Below are positions 34,274 through 43,191 of a DNA stretch of 64,000 nucleotides, piece by piece. Numbering within the stretch: position 1 is the first letter of the stretch; every line of letters starts with the position of its first letter. Position numbers and translations under genes: made by a program. This DNA comes from Cyclobacteriaceae bacterium (GTDB lineage: Bacteria > Bacteroidota > Bacteroidia > Cytophagales > Cyclobacteriaceae): contig JAEUUG010000003.1 of NCBI GenBank assembly GCA_016787565.1, positions 372,001 through 436,000 of the forward strand. The letters run 5' to 3'. Below the pieces are notes generated by a model. That model did no database searches. It was not told where the DNA came from and saw nothing but the letters and a program-made list of their open reading frames with translations.

Positions 34274-36178
34274 ATGCATAACGACCTTACCGCTTTTGAA
34301 AAGATTCCTGTAAAAGTTTTTACCACCTCCGAGCAGGGCTCTGTGTTTGTGGCGAACGAAATCGCCAACCTTATCAACGTGAGGCAACGCGAAGGCAAGC
34401 CTGTTGTACTGGGTCTTGCTACAGGCTCGTCACCAACCCGGTTGTATGCCGAATTGGTAAAGATGCATCAGAAGGGTGGATTGAGTTTCAAAAATGTTTA
34501 CACCTTCAACCTCGATGAATATTTCCCGATGCGTCCGGATGCGTTGCAAAGTTATGTTCGCTTTATGCGCGAACATTTATTTGATCACATCGACATACCG
34601 AAGAAGAATATTCACATTCCGGATGGCACACTTTCAAAAGAAGACATTGGTGAGTTTTGCAAGAACTACGAAGATAAAATCGATCAGTTGGGGGGTATTG
34701 ATATTCAGATACTGGGTATCGGCCGCACCGGTCATATTGGCTTCAACGAGCCGGGATCTTCCGAGCGTTCTCTAACGCGTCTCGTATCACTCGATCAGGT
34801 AACGCGTATTGATGCGGCCAGTGATTTCTTTGGTGAAGAGAACGTTCCGCGCAAAGCGATTACGATGGGCGTTGGGTCAATCATGAAAGCCACCAAAGTT
34901 TACATGATGGCGTGGGGCGAAGGGAAGTCGGCCGTGATACGCAAAGCCGTTGAAGGTCCGATCAGTGATCAGGTTCCTTCCTCTTTTTTACAAAAGCATC
35001 GCGATTGTACGGTGGTGCTGGATGATGCCGCTTCTTCTGCGCTCACACGGATTAAAACACCGTGGCTGCTTGGAAGTGTTGAGTGGAACGATACGTTAAT
35101 ACGCAAGGCGGTTGTTTGGTTGTGTCAGAAAATTGAAAAGCCTGTGTTGAAACTGACCAATCATGATTACCTGGAACATGGTATGGGCGATATTATTACA
35201 GAGTATGGCTCAGCCTATAGGGTTAATATTAAAGTCTTTAACTTTTTGCAGCATACCATTACGGGATGGCCAGGTGGTAAGCCCAATGCCGATGATACGA
35301 GCAGACCCGAACGCGCCAAGCCTTTTCCAAAGCGCGTGGTATTATTTTCACCACACCCCGATGATGATGTCATCTCCATGGGTGGAACGTTTATCCGCTT
35401 AGTCGATCAGGGTCACGAAGTGCACGTAGCGTATCAAACCTCTGGTAACATTGCGGTATTTGATGATGATGCGATTCGCTTCGCAGATTTTGTGCGCGAC
35501 TTCAACGATCAGTTTGGGTTAAGCAAAGCAGACGGTGCCCGGTTCTACAAGAAGATTGTACAATCGCTGGAGAAAAAGGGTCCGGGACAAAATGATAGTC
35601 CTGAGGTATTAAAAATAAAAGGATTGATCCGCAGGGGCGAAGCAAAAGCAGGTGGCCGATACGTGGGTATACCCGATGAGCAAATGCATTTTCTGGATAT
35701 GCCGTTTTACGAAACGGGTGCTGTAAAAAAGAAACCGATTAGCGAAGGGGACATCAAGGTTATCATGGATGTGTTGGAAAAAGTGAAGCCACATCAAATC
35801 TACGCAGCGGGTGACTTATCCGATCCGCATGGAACACACCGTGTTTGCCTGGCGGCCATCTTTGAGGCCGTAAAACGCCTGAAGAAAAAACCGTGGATGA
35901 AAGATTGCTGGATGTGGCTATATCGTGGTGCGTGGCAGGAGTGGGATATCGATCAGATAGAGATGGCCGTGCCGCTAAGTCCTGAAGAGCTAATGCGCAA
36001 GCGCAGGGCTGTGTTCAAGCACCAATCTCAAAAGGACAGTGCCATGTTTCCGGGCAGTGACAAGCGCGAGTTCTGGATGCGCGCAGAGGACCGCAATCAT
36101 GCTACTGCAGAAGCTTATAACAAACTTGGTTTAGCAGAGTACGAAGCCATGGAGGCATTTGTACGGTACAAGTTTTAA
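34274..36178 (+). CDS. nagB: Glucosamine-6-phosphate deaminase fused to PIG-L family deacetylase
   Basis: The 634-residue protein joins two enzymes. The N-terminal NagB/RpiA-like domain (residues about 10-270) has GLATGSSPTRLY, FNLDEYFPM and GIGRTGHIGFNEPGSS. The C-terminal PIG-L-type deacetylase (from about 350) has the zinc motif SPHPDDDVISMGG and the later DPHGTHR. Together they could deacetylate an N-acetylglucosamine compound and isomerise or deaminate glucosamine-6-phosphate; the coupling is inference. The frame opens at a TTG (34241); the ATG at 34274 is preferred. Such fusions are common in Bacteroidota. A strong terminator follows. Confidence 0.93.
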   Translation: MHNDLTAFEKIPVKVFTTSEQGSVFVANEIANLINVRQREGKPVVLGLATGSSPTRLYAELVKMHQKGGLSFKNVYTFNLDEYFPMRPDALQSYVRFMREHLFDHIDIPKKNIHIPDGTLSKEDIGEFCKNYEDKIDQLGGIDIQILGIGRTGHIGFNEPGSSERSLTRLVSLDQVTRIDAASDFFGEENVPRKAITMGVGSIMKATKVYMMAWGEGKSAVIRKAVEGPISDQVPSSFLQKHRDCTVVLDDAASSALTRIKTPWLLGSVEWNDTLIRKAVVWLCQKIEKPVLKLTNHDYLEHGMGDIITEYGSAYRVNIKVFNFLQHTITGWPGGKPNADDTSRPERAKPFPKRVVLFSPHPDDDVISMGGTFIRLVDQGHEVHVAYQTSGNIAVFDDDAIRFADFVRDFNDQFGLSKADGARFYKKIVQSLEKKGPGQNDSPEVLKIKGLIRRGEAKAGGRYVGIPDEQMHFLDMPFYETGAVKKKPISEGDIKVIMDVLEKVKPHQIYAAGDLSDPHGTHRVCLAAIFEAVKRLKKKPWMKDCWMWLYRGAWQEWDIDQIEMAVPLSPEELMRKRRAVFKHQSQKDSAMFPGSDKREFWMRAEDRNHATAEAYNKLGLAEYEAMEAFVRYKF

Positions 36179-36194
36179 GATATTCTTCATGTGA

Positions 36195-36236
36195 AGTTAG
36201 TCTGGATGAGGAACTCTTCCAGACTAACTACTTTTT
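36195..36236 (+). terminator. Intrinsic terminator after the nagB fusion
   Basis: A perfect 12-bp stem (AGTTAGTCTGGA/TCCAGACTAACT) with an 11-base loop is followed by ACTTTTT. It lies between two convergent genes and may stop transcription from both sides, though only the plus strand has a U-tract. Confidence 0.85.
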
Positions 36237-36245
36237 ACGGTAAGC

Positions 36246-37196
36246 CTATTGCTGCATCTGGATTTCCTGGTGTCTGCGAAAGGAGTTTTGTGAAACAGAG
36301 GTTCTGGGCTCGTGCATCACGATTTCATGATTTCCTCCGGTTGAATGACCATCTTCATACGAAACAACCACGGTTACATCCAGCACATGTTCGGCTGTTC
36401 CGCGATACGTTCCCTTTACCGGTGAGCAATCACTGAAATTTTTTCCAACGGCCAGCCGCACATGCGTTTCGGTAACAATGCAATTGTTGGTAGGATCAAA
36501 CCCCAGCCAACCGTACGATGGAATGTATGCTTCTACCCAGGCGTGTGTGGCACCTTCTCCGCGCATGCCGTTTTTCTTCGGACAAATATAACCACTGACG
36601 TAGCGTGCCGGAATATTCATCAGGCGCAGCATGGCGAGTAGTATGTGCGCAAAATCCTGGCATACACCTGATTTTAATTTCCAGATCTCATCAAGTGTTG
36701 ACTCTACTGTGGTAATTCCTTTTTGGTACGTGAACGAATCGTAGATGTAATTGCAAAAGTGTTCGGCCACTTCCAGTGGTGATGAATTTTTATTTCGCTC
36801 AGATTCAATCACAGCTCTGACTTCCGGTAGGGCATCAAAGCGCTCTTGTTTTAAAAAGTCGATGAAATGAAGATCACTTTTCAGTTTCTCCAATTCCCGC
36901 CATTGGATGTCAGCAGGTGTTGCGTTATCAACTATTCTTCTTTTCTGTGTTACCACGATGAGATTGGAGTCAATCAAAAGTTCGGAGTGGGGGTGGGCAT
37001 TGGTGAAAACGCCAACCTTGTTGCCGAACGAATCACTGTACTGATCAATGGGAGGATTTCCGGTAATGGCAATGGTATGCTCCATTACCTGCTGATCATC
37101 ATCTTCTATGGGATAGAGCATGATCTGGTTGGCGCTGTCGCGAACAGTATTATCGTAGGTGTATTTGGTGACGTGACGGATTTTGAATTTTGACAT
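36246..37196 (-). CDS. Transglutaminase-like cysteine protease domain protein
   Basis: The 316-residue protein is a bacterial transglutaminase-like protein with N-terminal beta domain (TYDNTVRDSANQIMLYPIED). The catalytic triad is visible: Cys in KSGVCQDFAHILLAML, His in EGATHAWVEAYIPSYGWLG and Asp in FDPTNNCIV. It is the third gene of a minus-strand operon with ATP-grasp and alpha-E genes, an association seen in many bacteria. The reaction is unknown; amide-bond hydrolysis linked to ATP-grasp ligation is a reasonable guess. Confidence 0.93.
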   Translation of the reverse strand: MSKFKIRHVTKYTYDNTVRDSANQIMLYPIEDDDQQVMEHTIAITGNPPIDQYSDSFGNKVGVFTNAHPHSELLIDSNLIVVTQKRRIVDNATPADIQWRELEKLKSDLHFIDFLKQERFDALPEVRAVIESERNKNSSPLEVAEHFCNYIYDSFTYQKGITTVESTLDEIWKLKSGVCQDFAHILLAMLRLMNIPARYVSGYICPKKNGMRGEGATHAWVEAYIPSYGWLGFDPTNNCIVTETHVRLAVGKNFSDCSPVKGTYRGTAEHVLDVTVVVSYEDGHSTGGNHEIVMHEPRTSVSQNSFRRHQEIQMQQ

Positions 37197-37216
37197 AGTC
37201 TAGCGTATGATGTAAA

Positions 37217-38152
37217 TCAACTGTAAGCGAAATAGTATTGGTTGAGGGTGATGCCAATAGCCCGAATGTCGTCTGTGATATCCATCAGGTATTGGTGCAA
37301 GCCCATGCTCGAAACGCTCTGAACATCCGAGTACTGAATTTTACTGCGCAGTTTTCCGATTTGGAAATCAACTTTGTTAAATCCATCTGTATTTTGATCG
37401 CTGCGCAACCGGTTAAAGTAGCGTTGCAACTGGTTGAGTGAATACAACACCGAACGGGGAAATTCTGTATTGAACAAAAGTTGATCAATTACATTGCGTG
37501 CTTCAAAGCCCGAACGGTATCGTTTCAGGTACAAGGCATAACCGGAAACGGACATCAGCAGGTATTTCCAATAGGTGGTATCGGCAGTTTTGTCAAGATC
37601 GTAGGAAAGGTCACTGAATTTTACGTTGAGAATGTCGGCTGATTGGGTTACACGTTCAAGACACTTCCCGATGTTCATGAAGCACAACCCTTCTCCGCGA
37701 AACATGGTAATATCGGCTACACCATAATATACCATGCATTGCTTAATCATACTGTCTAGAACCGAGATCGGATCATCGGACTGCAAATCGTAGGTAAGGG
37801 TTGGCCTTCGCATAACATGGTAAAAATCGTTCAGACTTTGCCAGAGTTCTTTGGTCATGTTATCCTGAACGGCACGTGCATTCTCACGTGATTTGGATAC
37901 CATATTAAATACGGAATTTGGATTTTCCCGATCCAGCACCATGTGCTGTAACACCTGCCGGCTGTTTTTTTCGATTGCTGAAATATCGGCTTCTTCCATG
38001 CTGCCAAATATTTTAAGTACCGGGCGCCACGTAAACTCTTCAGGGTTATCCTGGGATGAAGCATAGTTTATTTTCAGCATGCGCAGAATGCTGTCGGTAC
38101 GTTCCATATAACGTGCCATCCAGTAAAGCGAATCGGCCACACGACTTAACAT
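37217..38152 (-). CDS. Alpha-E domain-containing protein
   Basis: The 311-residue, all-helical protein begins with the family signature MLSRVADSLYWMARYMERTD. Further typical segments are ENARAVQDNMTKELWQSLND, FRGEGLCFMNIGKCLERVTQ and FNTEFPRSVLYSLNQLQRY. It has no known enzymatic activity and is taken to be a partner of the circularly permuted ATP-grasp protein encoded 39 bp upstream. The transglutaminase gene follows 20 bp downstream. Operon structure is clear; function unknown. Confidence 0.93.
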   Translation of the reverse strand: MLSRVADSLYWMARYMERTDSILRMLKINYASSQDNPEEFTWRPVLKIFGSMEEADISAIEKNSRQVLQHMVLDRENPNSVFNMVSKSRENARAVQDNMTKELWQSLNDFYHVMRRPTLTYDLQSDDPISVLDSMIKQCMVYYGVADITMFRGEGLCFMNIGKCLERVTQSADILNVKFSDLSYDLDKTADTTYWKYLLMSVSGYALYLKRYRSGFEARNVIDQLLFNTEFPRSVLYSLNQLQRYFNRLRSDQNTDGFNKVDFQIGKLRSKIQYSDVQSVSSMGLHQYLMDITDDIRAIGITLNQYYFAYS

Positions 38153-38191
38153 AGTATTCGGTTAGAATAAGGTTGATAGAGCATAGTGAAT

Positions 38192-39640
38192 TTATTGTGA
38201 AAGTACCCAGGTATCTTTACTTCCACCTCCCTGTGAGGAGTTTACAACCATCGAGCCTTCGCGCAACGCAACACGCGTCAGCCCTCCGGGCACAATTTCA
38301 ATTCCGTCCGGACCACAGAGCGCAAAGGGCCGTAAGTCGATTCTTCTCGGCTGTACTTTTCCATTCATGTAACACGGAGCTGTTGATAAACTGATGATGG
38401 GCTGGGCAATAAACTGACGCGGGTCTTTCAGGATTTCCTTTTTATAATTTTCAATCTCTGATTCGGTGGCCGCATGCCCCATCAGCATCCCGTAACCTCC
38501 CGATTCATTTGTTTTTTTGACAACCATTTTATGAATATGTTGGAGTACATGCTCCCGTTCATCGGGTCTCTCCAACTGGTAAGTAGGAACATTTTTTAAC
38601 AGCGGCTCTTCATTTAAATAATACCGGATCATTTCCGGAACATAAACATAAACGGCTTTATCATCGGCTACGCCATTACCGATAGCATTAACAATAGCGA
38701 CATTGCCTTTCCTGTAGGCAGAGAGAATTCCAGAAACACCGAGCGTGCTTTCTGGTCGAAAGACAAGTGGATCAAGAAAGTCATCATCAACGCGTCTGTA
38801 TATAACATCAACTTGCTGAAGCCCTGCGGTGGTTTTCATGAATACACGGTGATTCTCCACCACGAGGTCGCGGCCTTCCACAAGTTCGATGCCCATTAAG
38901 CGCGCGAGCGTGGTGTGTTCAAAGTAAGCCGAGTTATAGATGCCGGGTGTAAGGAGCACAACATTGGGGTTGGAGATGGCACGGGGTGTAAGTCCCATTA
39001 AATTTCTATGGAGAATATTCGGGTACTGCGTTACAGGCCGCACATGATTTTGCGGAATGAGATCCGGAAAGATGCGCTTTGTAATCTCCCGATTCTCAAT
39101 CATATACGAAACACCCGAAGGAGTTCGCAGATTGTCTTCCAGCACATAAAATGTTCCGTCATAATCGCGGATCAGATCGATTCCGGAAATGTGTACATAA
39201 ATATCGTACGGAACATTAATGCCCTGCATCTCGCGGAGGAAATGCGGACAGGAGTAAATCAGTTCACTGGGAACAATACCATCTTTTAAAATAAACTGCT
39301 CGTGATAGACATCTTTGAGAAACAGGTTTAAGGCACGCAGCCGTTGCTTGATACCGCGTTCAATAAAGTCCCACTCAGATGCCGTAATGATTCGGGGAAT
39401 GATATCGAACGGAAATATTTTCTCGATTCCCTCACCGCTGGAGTAAACCGTAAACGTAATCCCCTGGCTCATGAACAGGCGTTTGGCTAGTTCTTCCTTT
39501 TTATTGAGTTCATCAACGGGTGTCTGCCGCAGAAAATCATAAACGTTTTGGTAGGGGAGGCGTACCTGGTCAGGGGCACACATTTCATCCCAGGTAGTAG
39601 AAGTGACAGGATAATCTTGAAGGTGCAATGCTTGCTCCAT
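38192..39640 (-). CDS. Circularly permuted ATP-grasp type 2 family protein
   Basis: The 482-residue protein matches the circularly permuted ATP-grasp family (DUF404/407). It shows FPFDIIPRIITASEWDFIER, then GIDLIRDYDGTFYVLEDNLR and TPSGVSYMIENREI, which hold ATP and metal ligands. Later blocks are NAIGNGVADDKAVYVYVPEM and RRIDLRPFALCG. ATP-grasp enzymes form carboxylate-amine bonds through acyl phosphates; the substrates of this family are not known. It is the first gene of the three-gene operon; the 118 bp upstream include the end of the rplI terminator. Confidence 0.93.
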   Translation of the reverse strand: MEQALHLQDYPVTSTTWDEMCAPDQVRLPYQNVYDFLRQTPVDELNKKEELAKRLFMSQGITFTVYSSGEGIEKIFPFDIIPRIITASEWDFIERGIKQRLRALNLFLKDVYHEQFILKDGIVPSELIYSCPHFLREMQGINVPYDIYVHISGIDLIRDYDGTFYVLEDNLRTPSGVSYMIENREITKRIFPDLIPQNHVRPVTQYPNILHRNLMGLTPRAISNPNVVLLTPGIYNSAYFEHTTLARLMGIELVEGRDLVVENHRVFMKTTAGLQQVDVIYRRVDDDFLDPLVFRPESTLGVSGILSAYRKGNVAIVNAIGNGVADDKAVYVYVPEMIRYYLNEEPLLKNVPTYQLERPDEREHVLQHIHKMVVKKTNESGGYGMLMGHAATESEIENYKKEILKDPRQFIAQPIISLSTAPCYMNGKVQPRRIDLRPFALCGPDGIEIVPGGLTRVALREGSMVVNSSQGGGSKDTWVLSQ

Positions 39641-39758
39641 GCAGTTGGCTTTAGACAGGTAAAACCTAAAGTACTATTATGCCAACAAATTTTTAGCGTT
39701 AGCGGAAACAATTATTTACGCAAACGAATTCTGATGCCCTGCTTTTGAAGCTGTATAA

Positions 39759-39789
39759 TAAAAAAACCCCTCCGTTTTTTACGGAGAGG
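39759..39789 (-). terminator. Intrinsic terminator after rplI
   Basis: Read on the minus strand, CCTCTCCGT and ACGGAGGGG form a stem around an A-rich loop, followed by a run of T residues (TTTTTTTATT). It ends the rpsF-rpsR-rplI transcript, 37 bp after the rplI stop. Confidence 0.9.
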
Positions 39790-39826
39790 CTTCTCTTTTA
39801 ATGTATTCAATTCAGAAAGTGCCGAA

Positions 39827-40270
39827 TTATTCAGCCACTACACTAACCTTAATCTCGTGTTTCACTTCTTTGTGAAGGTCGAGGTAGGCATTGTATGTTC
39901 CGATTTGTTTCGGACTCTCCTTTAAGTGTACTTTCTTACGATCGATATCGAATCCTTTTACGCGCAGTGCATCGGCAATCTGCAGGGCTGTGACAGCACC
40001 AAAGATTTTTCCGCTTTCGCCAGCTTTAGCTCCGATTTCAATTGTTAATTCACCAATCTTGGCTGCCAGCGCCTGGGCATCTTGCTTCAGCTTTTCAGCC
40101 TTATGTGCTGCCTGACGAACGTTTTCATTCGTCATTCTCTTGTTCGAATCATTGGCAATGAGGGCAAGTTTATTTGGGATCAGGTAGTTGTTACCATAGC
40201 CTGCTTTTACTTTCACCACATCATTTTTATAGCCAAGTCCGGTTATATCTTGTTTCAAAATCACTTCCAT
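39827..40270 (-). CDS. rplI: 50S ribosomal protein L9
   Basis: The 147-residue protein has the N-terminal L9 signature MEVILKQDITGLGYKNDVV with GYGNNYLIPNKLA, a long connecting helix (about residues 45-80) and a C-terminal domain. It binds 23S rRNA near the L1 stalk. Length is standard. It is the third gene of the ribosomal operon, 27 bp after rpsR, and is followed by an intrinsic terminator. Confidence 0.98.
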   Translation of the reverse strand: MEVILKQDITGLGYKNDVVKVKAGYGNNYLIPNKLALIANDSNKRMTNENVRQAAHKAEKLKQDAQALAAKIGELTIEIGAKAGESGKIFGAVTALQIADALRVKGFDIDRKKVHLKESPKQIGTYNAYLDLHKEVKHEIKVSVVAE

Positions 40271-40297
40271 GTTCGCTTGTCTTTAAAGGTTCAACAC

Positions 40298-40549
40298 TTA
40301 TTTCAAAGAATCACCGATGTATGGAAGTATGGCCAGATGACGGGCACGCTTTACAGCCTGCGCCACTTTTTTCTGGAACTTCAGACTGGTGCCGGTAAGT
40401 CTGCGGGGAAGGATTTTTCCTTGCTCGTTGATAAACTTCAGGAGGAAATCAGGATCCTTGTAATCGATATACTTGATACCATTTTTCTTGAAACGGCAGT
40501 ATTTCGGTTTGATCTCTGCACGTTTAATTGGTTCGTTCATTAAGGTCAT
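40298..40549 (-). CDS. rpsR: 30S ribosomal protein S18
   Basis: The 83-residue protein shows the S18 pattern: [20 protein letters not shown], then [20 protein letters not shown] and [11 protein letters not shown]. It partners S6 on the small-subunit platform. The first ATG overlaps the rpsF stop (ATGA); a second ATG three codons later is also possible. It is clearly cotranslated with rpsF. Confidence 0.97.
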   Translation of the reverse strand: MTLMNEPIKRAEIKPKYCRFKKNGIKYIDYKDPDFLLKFINEQGKILPRRLTGTSLKFQKKVAQAVKRARHLAILPYIGDSLK

Positions 40550-40932
40550 CGTACACGCTCCTCCTCAGCTTTTTTAACAACAGGTTTCCTGTTTTCTTTG
40601 TTTTTGAATTCTCCTTTACGTCTGCGTTCGTTATACGTAACCGCATGCTTGTCCAGCACCGTGGTTAAAAAACGCATAATGGATTCGTCTCGTCTGTACT
40701 CGGTTTCGAGTGTGTTGATAACATCCGATGCTGCCGTAAATTCAATCAGGTTGTAGAAGCCTGTAGACTTTTTGTTGATGGGATAAGCCATCTTTTTTAA
40801 GCCCCACTGCTCGATGTTCAGTACATCGGCATTAGCCTTCTTCAACACTTTCACGAATTTGTCGACAGTATCCTTTGCCTGATCTTCAGACAAAACGGGA
40901 TTTAAAATGAATACCGTCTCGTAATTTTTCAT
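40546..40932 (-). CDS. rpsF: 30S ribosomal protein S6
   Basis: The 128-residue protein starts [18 protein letters not shown], followed by [20 protein letters not shown] and FYNLIEF, the S6 fold that heterodimerises with S18. The C-terminal tail is basic ([14 protein letters not shown]). It heads the rpsF-rpsR-rplI operon, driven by a good Bacteroidota promoter just upstream. Confidence 0.97.
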   Translation of the reverse strand: MKNYETVFILNPVLSEDQAKDTVDKFVKVLKKANADVLNIEQWGLKKMAYPINKKSTGFYNLIEFTAASDVINTLETEYRRDESIMRFLTTVLDKHAVTYNERRRKGEFKNKENRKPVVKKAEEERVR

Positions 40933-40954
40933 GTGTTTTTAAGTTTTGAGCCTG

Positions 40955-40984
40955 CAAAGGTATGAAAATCAGACTGATTTAAAA
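40955..40984 (-). promoter_or_regulatory. Promoter of the rpsF-rpsR-rplI operon
   Basis: On the minus strand the -7 element TACCTTTG matches TAnnTTTG fully. A TTTT lies 18 bases upstream at the -33 position, a near match to TTTG. The -7 box is 23 bp before the rpsF ATG, leaving a short leader. Confidence 0.7.
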
Positions 40985-41133
40985 GCCCAGACCGCAAATT
41001 TAGGCAACAATCCCAACGGGATTTGGGACATAGTTTTACTTCCACAGGATTCGAATTATTGAATCATTGTGGTCTCTAAACCCGATTTTTAGGGTTTGGG
41101 TCCATTATTTCAGTATAATGGTTTACCAATCGG

Positions 41134-41880
41134 CTATTCATTCAGGGTCCAATCATACTCCAAATAACTCAGTTTAGCCTTTTCACTGATCTTAACCGGA
41201 CCATATTGGTTTATGAAACTTTTTACGGATCCTCCATTTTTCTCAAAATCTCCGCTGTACCAACTGAAAATTTTACTGACCTGAGGCCTGTCGGCTGAAA
41301 TTTTATTGCGAGTCGTATCCTTTAAAAAGGCTTTTGTTTGTGTGGTTAGCTGTGCATCAAGACGCTCAGGATCATAGGCTTCATTCAACAATACCGGGCA
41401 TGATTTACTCGCACAGACCAACACCATGTGAATACGCGGATCATTGAATTTTTTCCGGAGGATACCATGCTCAACATTATTGAGATCAAGTTTCTCTTTT
41501 CCTATAACAATAAATGGAATATCCCACGGTGTGTTCACAAAAGGAATCTGAATGCTGCTCCCGATGTCTTTAATACTTTTTACCGGGTAATACTTCAGGA
41601 TTAACTTAATGGTGAAGGCATTGTACACATTAATCCAATACGCCATTTGTTCTACACGGGACCAGTTTTTTTCATCGGGAGGCGATTGACTGAGCAGGCG
41701 CAGATACTGGTTAAACTCCACCGAATCTTTCATAAATCCTGTGTAGTTCACCTGACCTGTAACCGAAACATTTTTCTTCAAAAGTTGATGAAAGATGGCA
41801 TGCGATGGAGCTTTACTTTGTGCACAAAGTATGGTTGGCAGACTAAACAGCACAGTCAGAAAGAGCATCACCTTTTTCAT
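41134..41880 (-). CDS. DUF547 domain-containing secreted protein
   Basis: The 248-residue protein has a signal peptide (KKVMLFLTVLFSLPTILCAQ) and a DUF547 domain: MAYWINVYNAFTIKLILKYY, then FVNTPWDIPFIVIGKEKLDL, NNVEHGILRKKF and MVLVCASKSCPVLLNEAY. Conserved His and Cys residues in these blocks suggest a catalytic site, but no reaction is established for the family. A GTG at 41904 is in frame upstream; the ATG at 41878-41880 gives a proper signal peptide. Stands alone. Confidence 0.92.
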   Translation of the reverse strand: MKKVMLFLTVLFSLPTILCAQSKAPSHAIFHQLLKKNVSVTGQVNYTGFMKDSVEFNQYLRLLSQSPPDEKNWSRVEQMAYWINVYNAFTIKLILKYYPVKSIKDIGSSIQIPFVNTPWDIPFIVIGKEKLDLNNVEHGILRKKFNDPRIHMVLVCASKSCPVLLNEAYDPERLDAQLTTQTKAFLKDTTRNKISADRPQVSKIFSWYSGDFEKNGGSVKSFINQYGPVKISEKAKLSYLEYDWTLNE

Positions 41881-42105
41881 AGAAACAGCTTTAATCGGGC
41901 TCACAAAGTATAAATTCTACCGGTCCCATAGGGAGAAAATTTTGAATAGCGATGATAGATTTATGGGGATTTCAAAATAAGATACAATCGTGATGGCCTT
42001 TTGACGCAAATTCTCAATCTTGCGGGCTTAATTCGTGTGTACTCTTTTGAATTCTTGAGTAGAAGCGAAATAAGTCATAAATTTCTGATCAAGATTTTGA
42101 GCAAC

Positions 42106-43164
42106 ATGAGTTATTCTATTAGTGGGATACAGCAGATTGGAATAGGAGTTCGCGATGCGGATGAAGCCTGGGCATGGTATCGTAAAAATTTTGGAATGAA
42201 TGTTCCTGTTTTTAAAGATAGCGCCACAGCATCGTTGATGACGCGCTACACCGGGAACAAAGCAGAAGATCGGTATGCTATTCTGGCCATGAATATGCAA
42301 GGTGGGGGTGGTTTCGAAATCTGGCAATACACAAGCCGCGAACCTCAAAAGGCAAGTATTCAACATTTGTTGGGCGATACAGGAGTCTTTGCCGTGAAGA
42401 TGAAAACACACGATGCCATGGAAGCCTATGGACGCCTCAACGAAAATGGGGTTAACCTCATGAGTAAACTGGAACTTTCTCCGGATGGAAGAAAGCATTT
42501 TTATGTAAAGGATCCTTACGACAATATTTTTGAAGTAGTGGAGAGCAAAAGCTGGTTCCGGAAAGATCGTGCTATTACGGGCGGAGTAGGGGGCTGCATT
42601 ATTGGAGTTTCTAATGTTGATGCGGCACTTAAGCTTTACCGGGATGTGCTCGGATACAGCGAAGTTATTTATGATGGCCGCCAGAAATTTGACGATCTGA
42701 AAGGATTGCCAGGAGGTGAATATGAATTCAGGCGGACGATTCTTCGATCTAATAAAAACAGGAAAGGAGCTTTTTGCCGGTTATTGGGCGATACGGAGAT
42801 TGAGTTGGTAGAAGTTAATGGCCGCGAACCTCAAAAGATTTTCAATAGCCGCTATTGGGGGGACTTAGGCTACATCCACCTCTGTTTTGATATCAGTGGA
42901 ATGAACGACCTTGCCGAGTACTGTCACAAAGCTGGCTTTAGTTTCACGGTTGATAGCCGTGATTCGTTTGATATGGGTAAGGCTGCCGGACATTTTTCAT
43001 ATTGCGAAGACCCGGACGGTACCTTGATTGAATTTGTAGAAACCCATAAGATACCCATCATCGAAAAAATCGGTTGGTATCTGAATATTAAGAACCGGAA
43101 TCCGCAAAAACCGCTTCCTGATTGGATGCTGGGCATGCTCTCGCTCAACAGAGTGAAAGATTAA
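42106..43164 (+). CDS. VOC family protein with two glyoxalase/dioxygenase domains
   Basis: The 352-residue protein contains two VOC modules. The first (residues about 5-140) begins GIQQIGIGVRDADEAWAWYR and ends YVKDPYDNIFEVVES. The second (about 150-320) begins GCIIGVSNVDAALKLYRDVL and has the metal-ligand-like LGYIHLCFDISGM and CEDPDGTLIEFVETH. The two-domain layout recalls 4-hydroxyphenylpyruvate dioxygenase and related enzymes, but the substrate is open. A TTG at 42001 is in frame; the ATG at 42106 fits the domain start. A short terminator follows. Confidence 0.88.
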   Translation: MSYSISGIQQIGIGVRDADEAWAWYRKNFGMNVPVFKDSATASLMTRYTGNKAEDRYAILAMNMQGGGGFEIWQYTSREPQKASIQHLLGDTGVFAVKMKTHDAMEAYGRLNENGVNLMSKLELSPDGRKHFYVKDPYDNIFEVVESKSWFRKDRAITGGVGGCIIGVSNVDAALKLYRDVLGYSEVIYDGRQKFDDLKGLPGGEYEFRRTILRSNKNRKGAFCRLLGDTEIELVEVNGREPQKIFNSRYWGDLGYIHLCFDISGMNDLAEYCHKAGFSFTVDSRDSFDMGKAAGHFSYCEDPDGTLIEFVETHKIPIIEKIGWYLNIKNRNPQKPLPDWMLGMLSLNRVKD

Positions 43165-43171
43165 TATCGTT

Positions 43172-43190
43172 AGTCCCTTGGGGACTTTTG
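43172..43190 (+). terminator. Short intrinsic terminator after the VOC gene
   Basis: The stem AGTCCC/GGGACT with a 3-base loop is followed by TTTTGTTT. It begins 7 bp after the stop codon and separates two convergent genes. Confidence 0.6.
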
Positions 43191-43191
43191 T

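Noticed and set aside
40940..41133. Short inverted repeats (ATCCC/GGGAT type) between rpsF and the DUF547 gene
   Set aside because: Arms are short and not followed by a U-tract. Apart from the rpsF promoter nothing definite is present.
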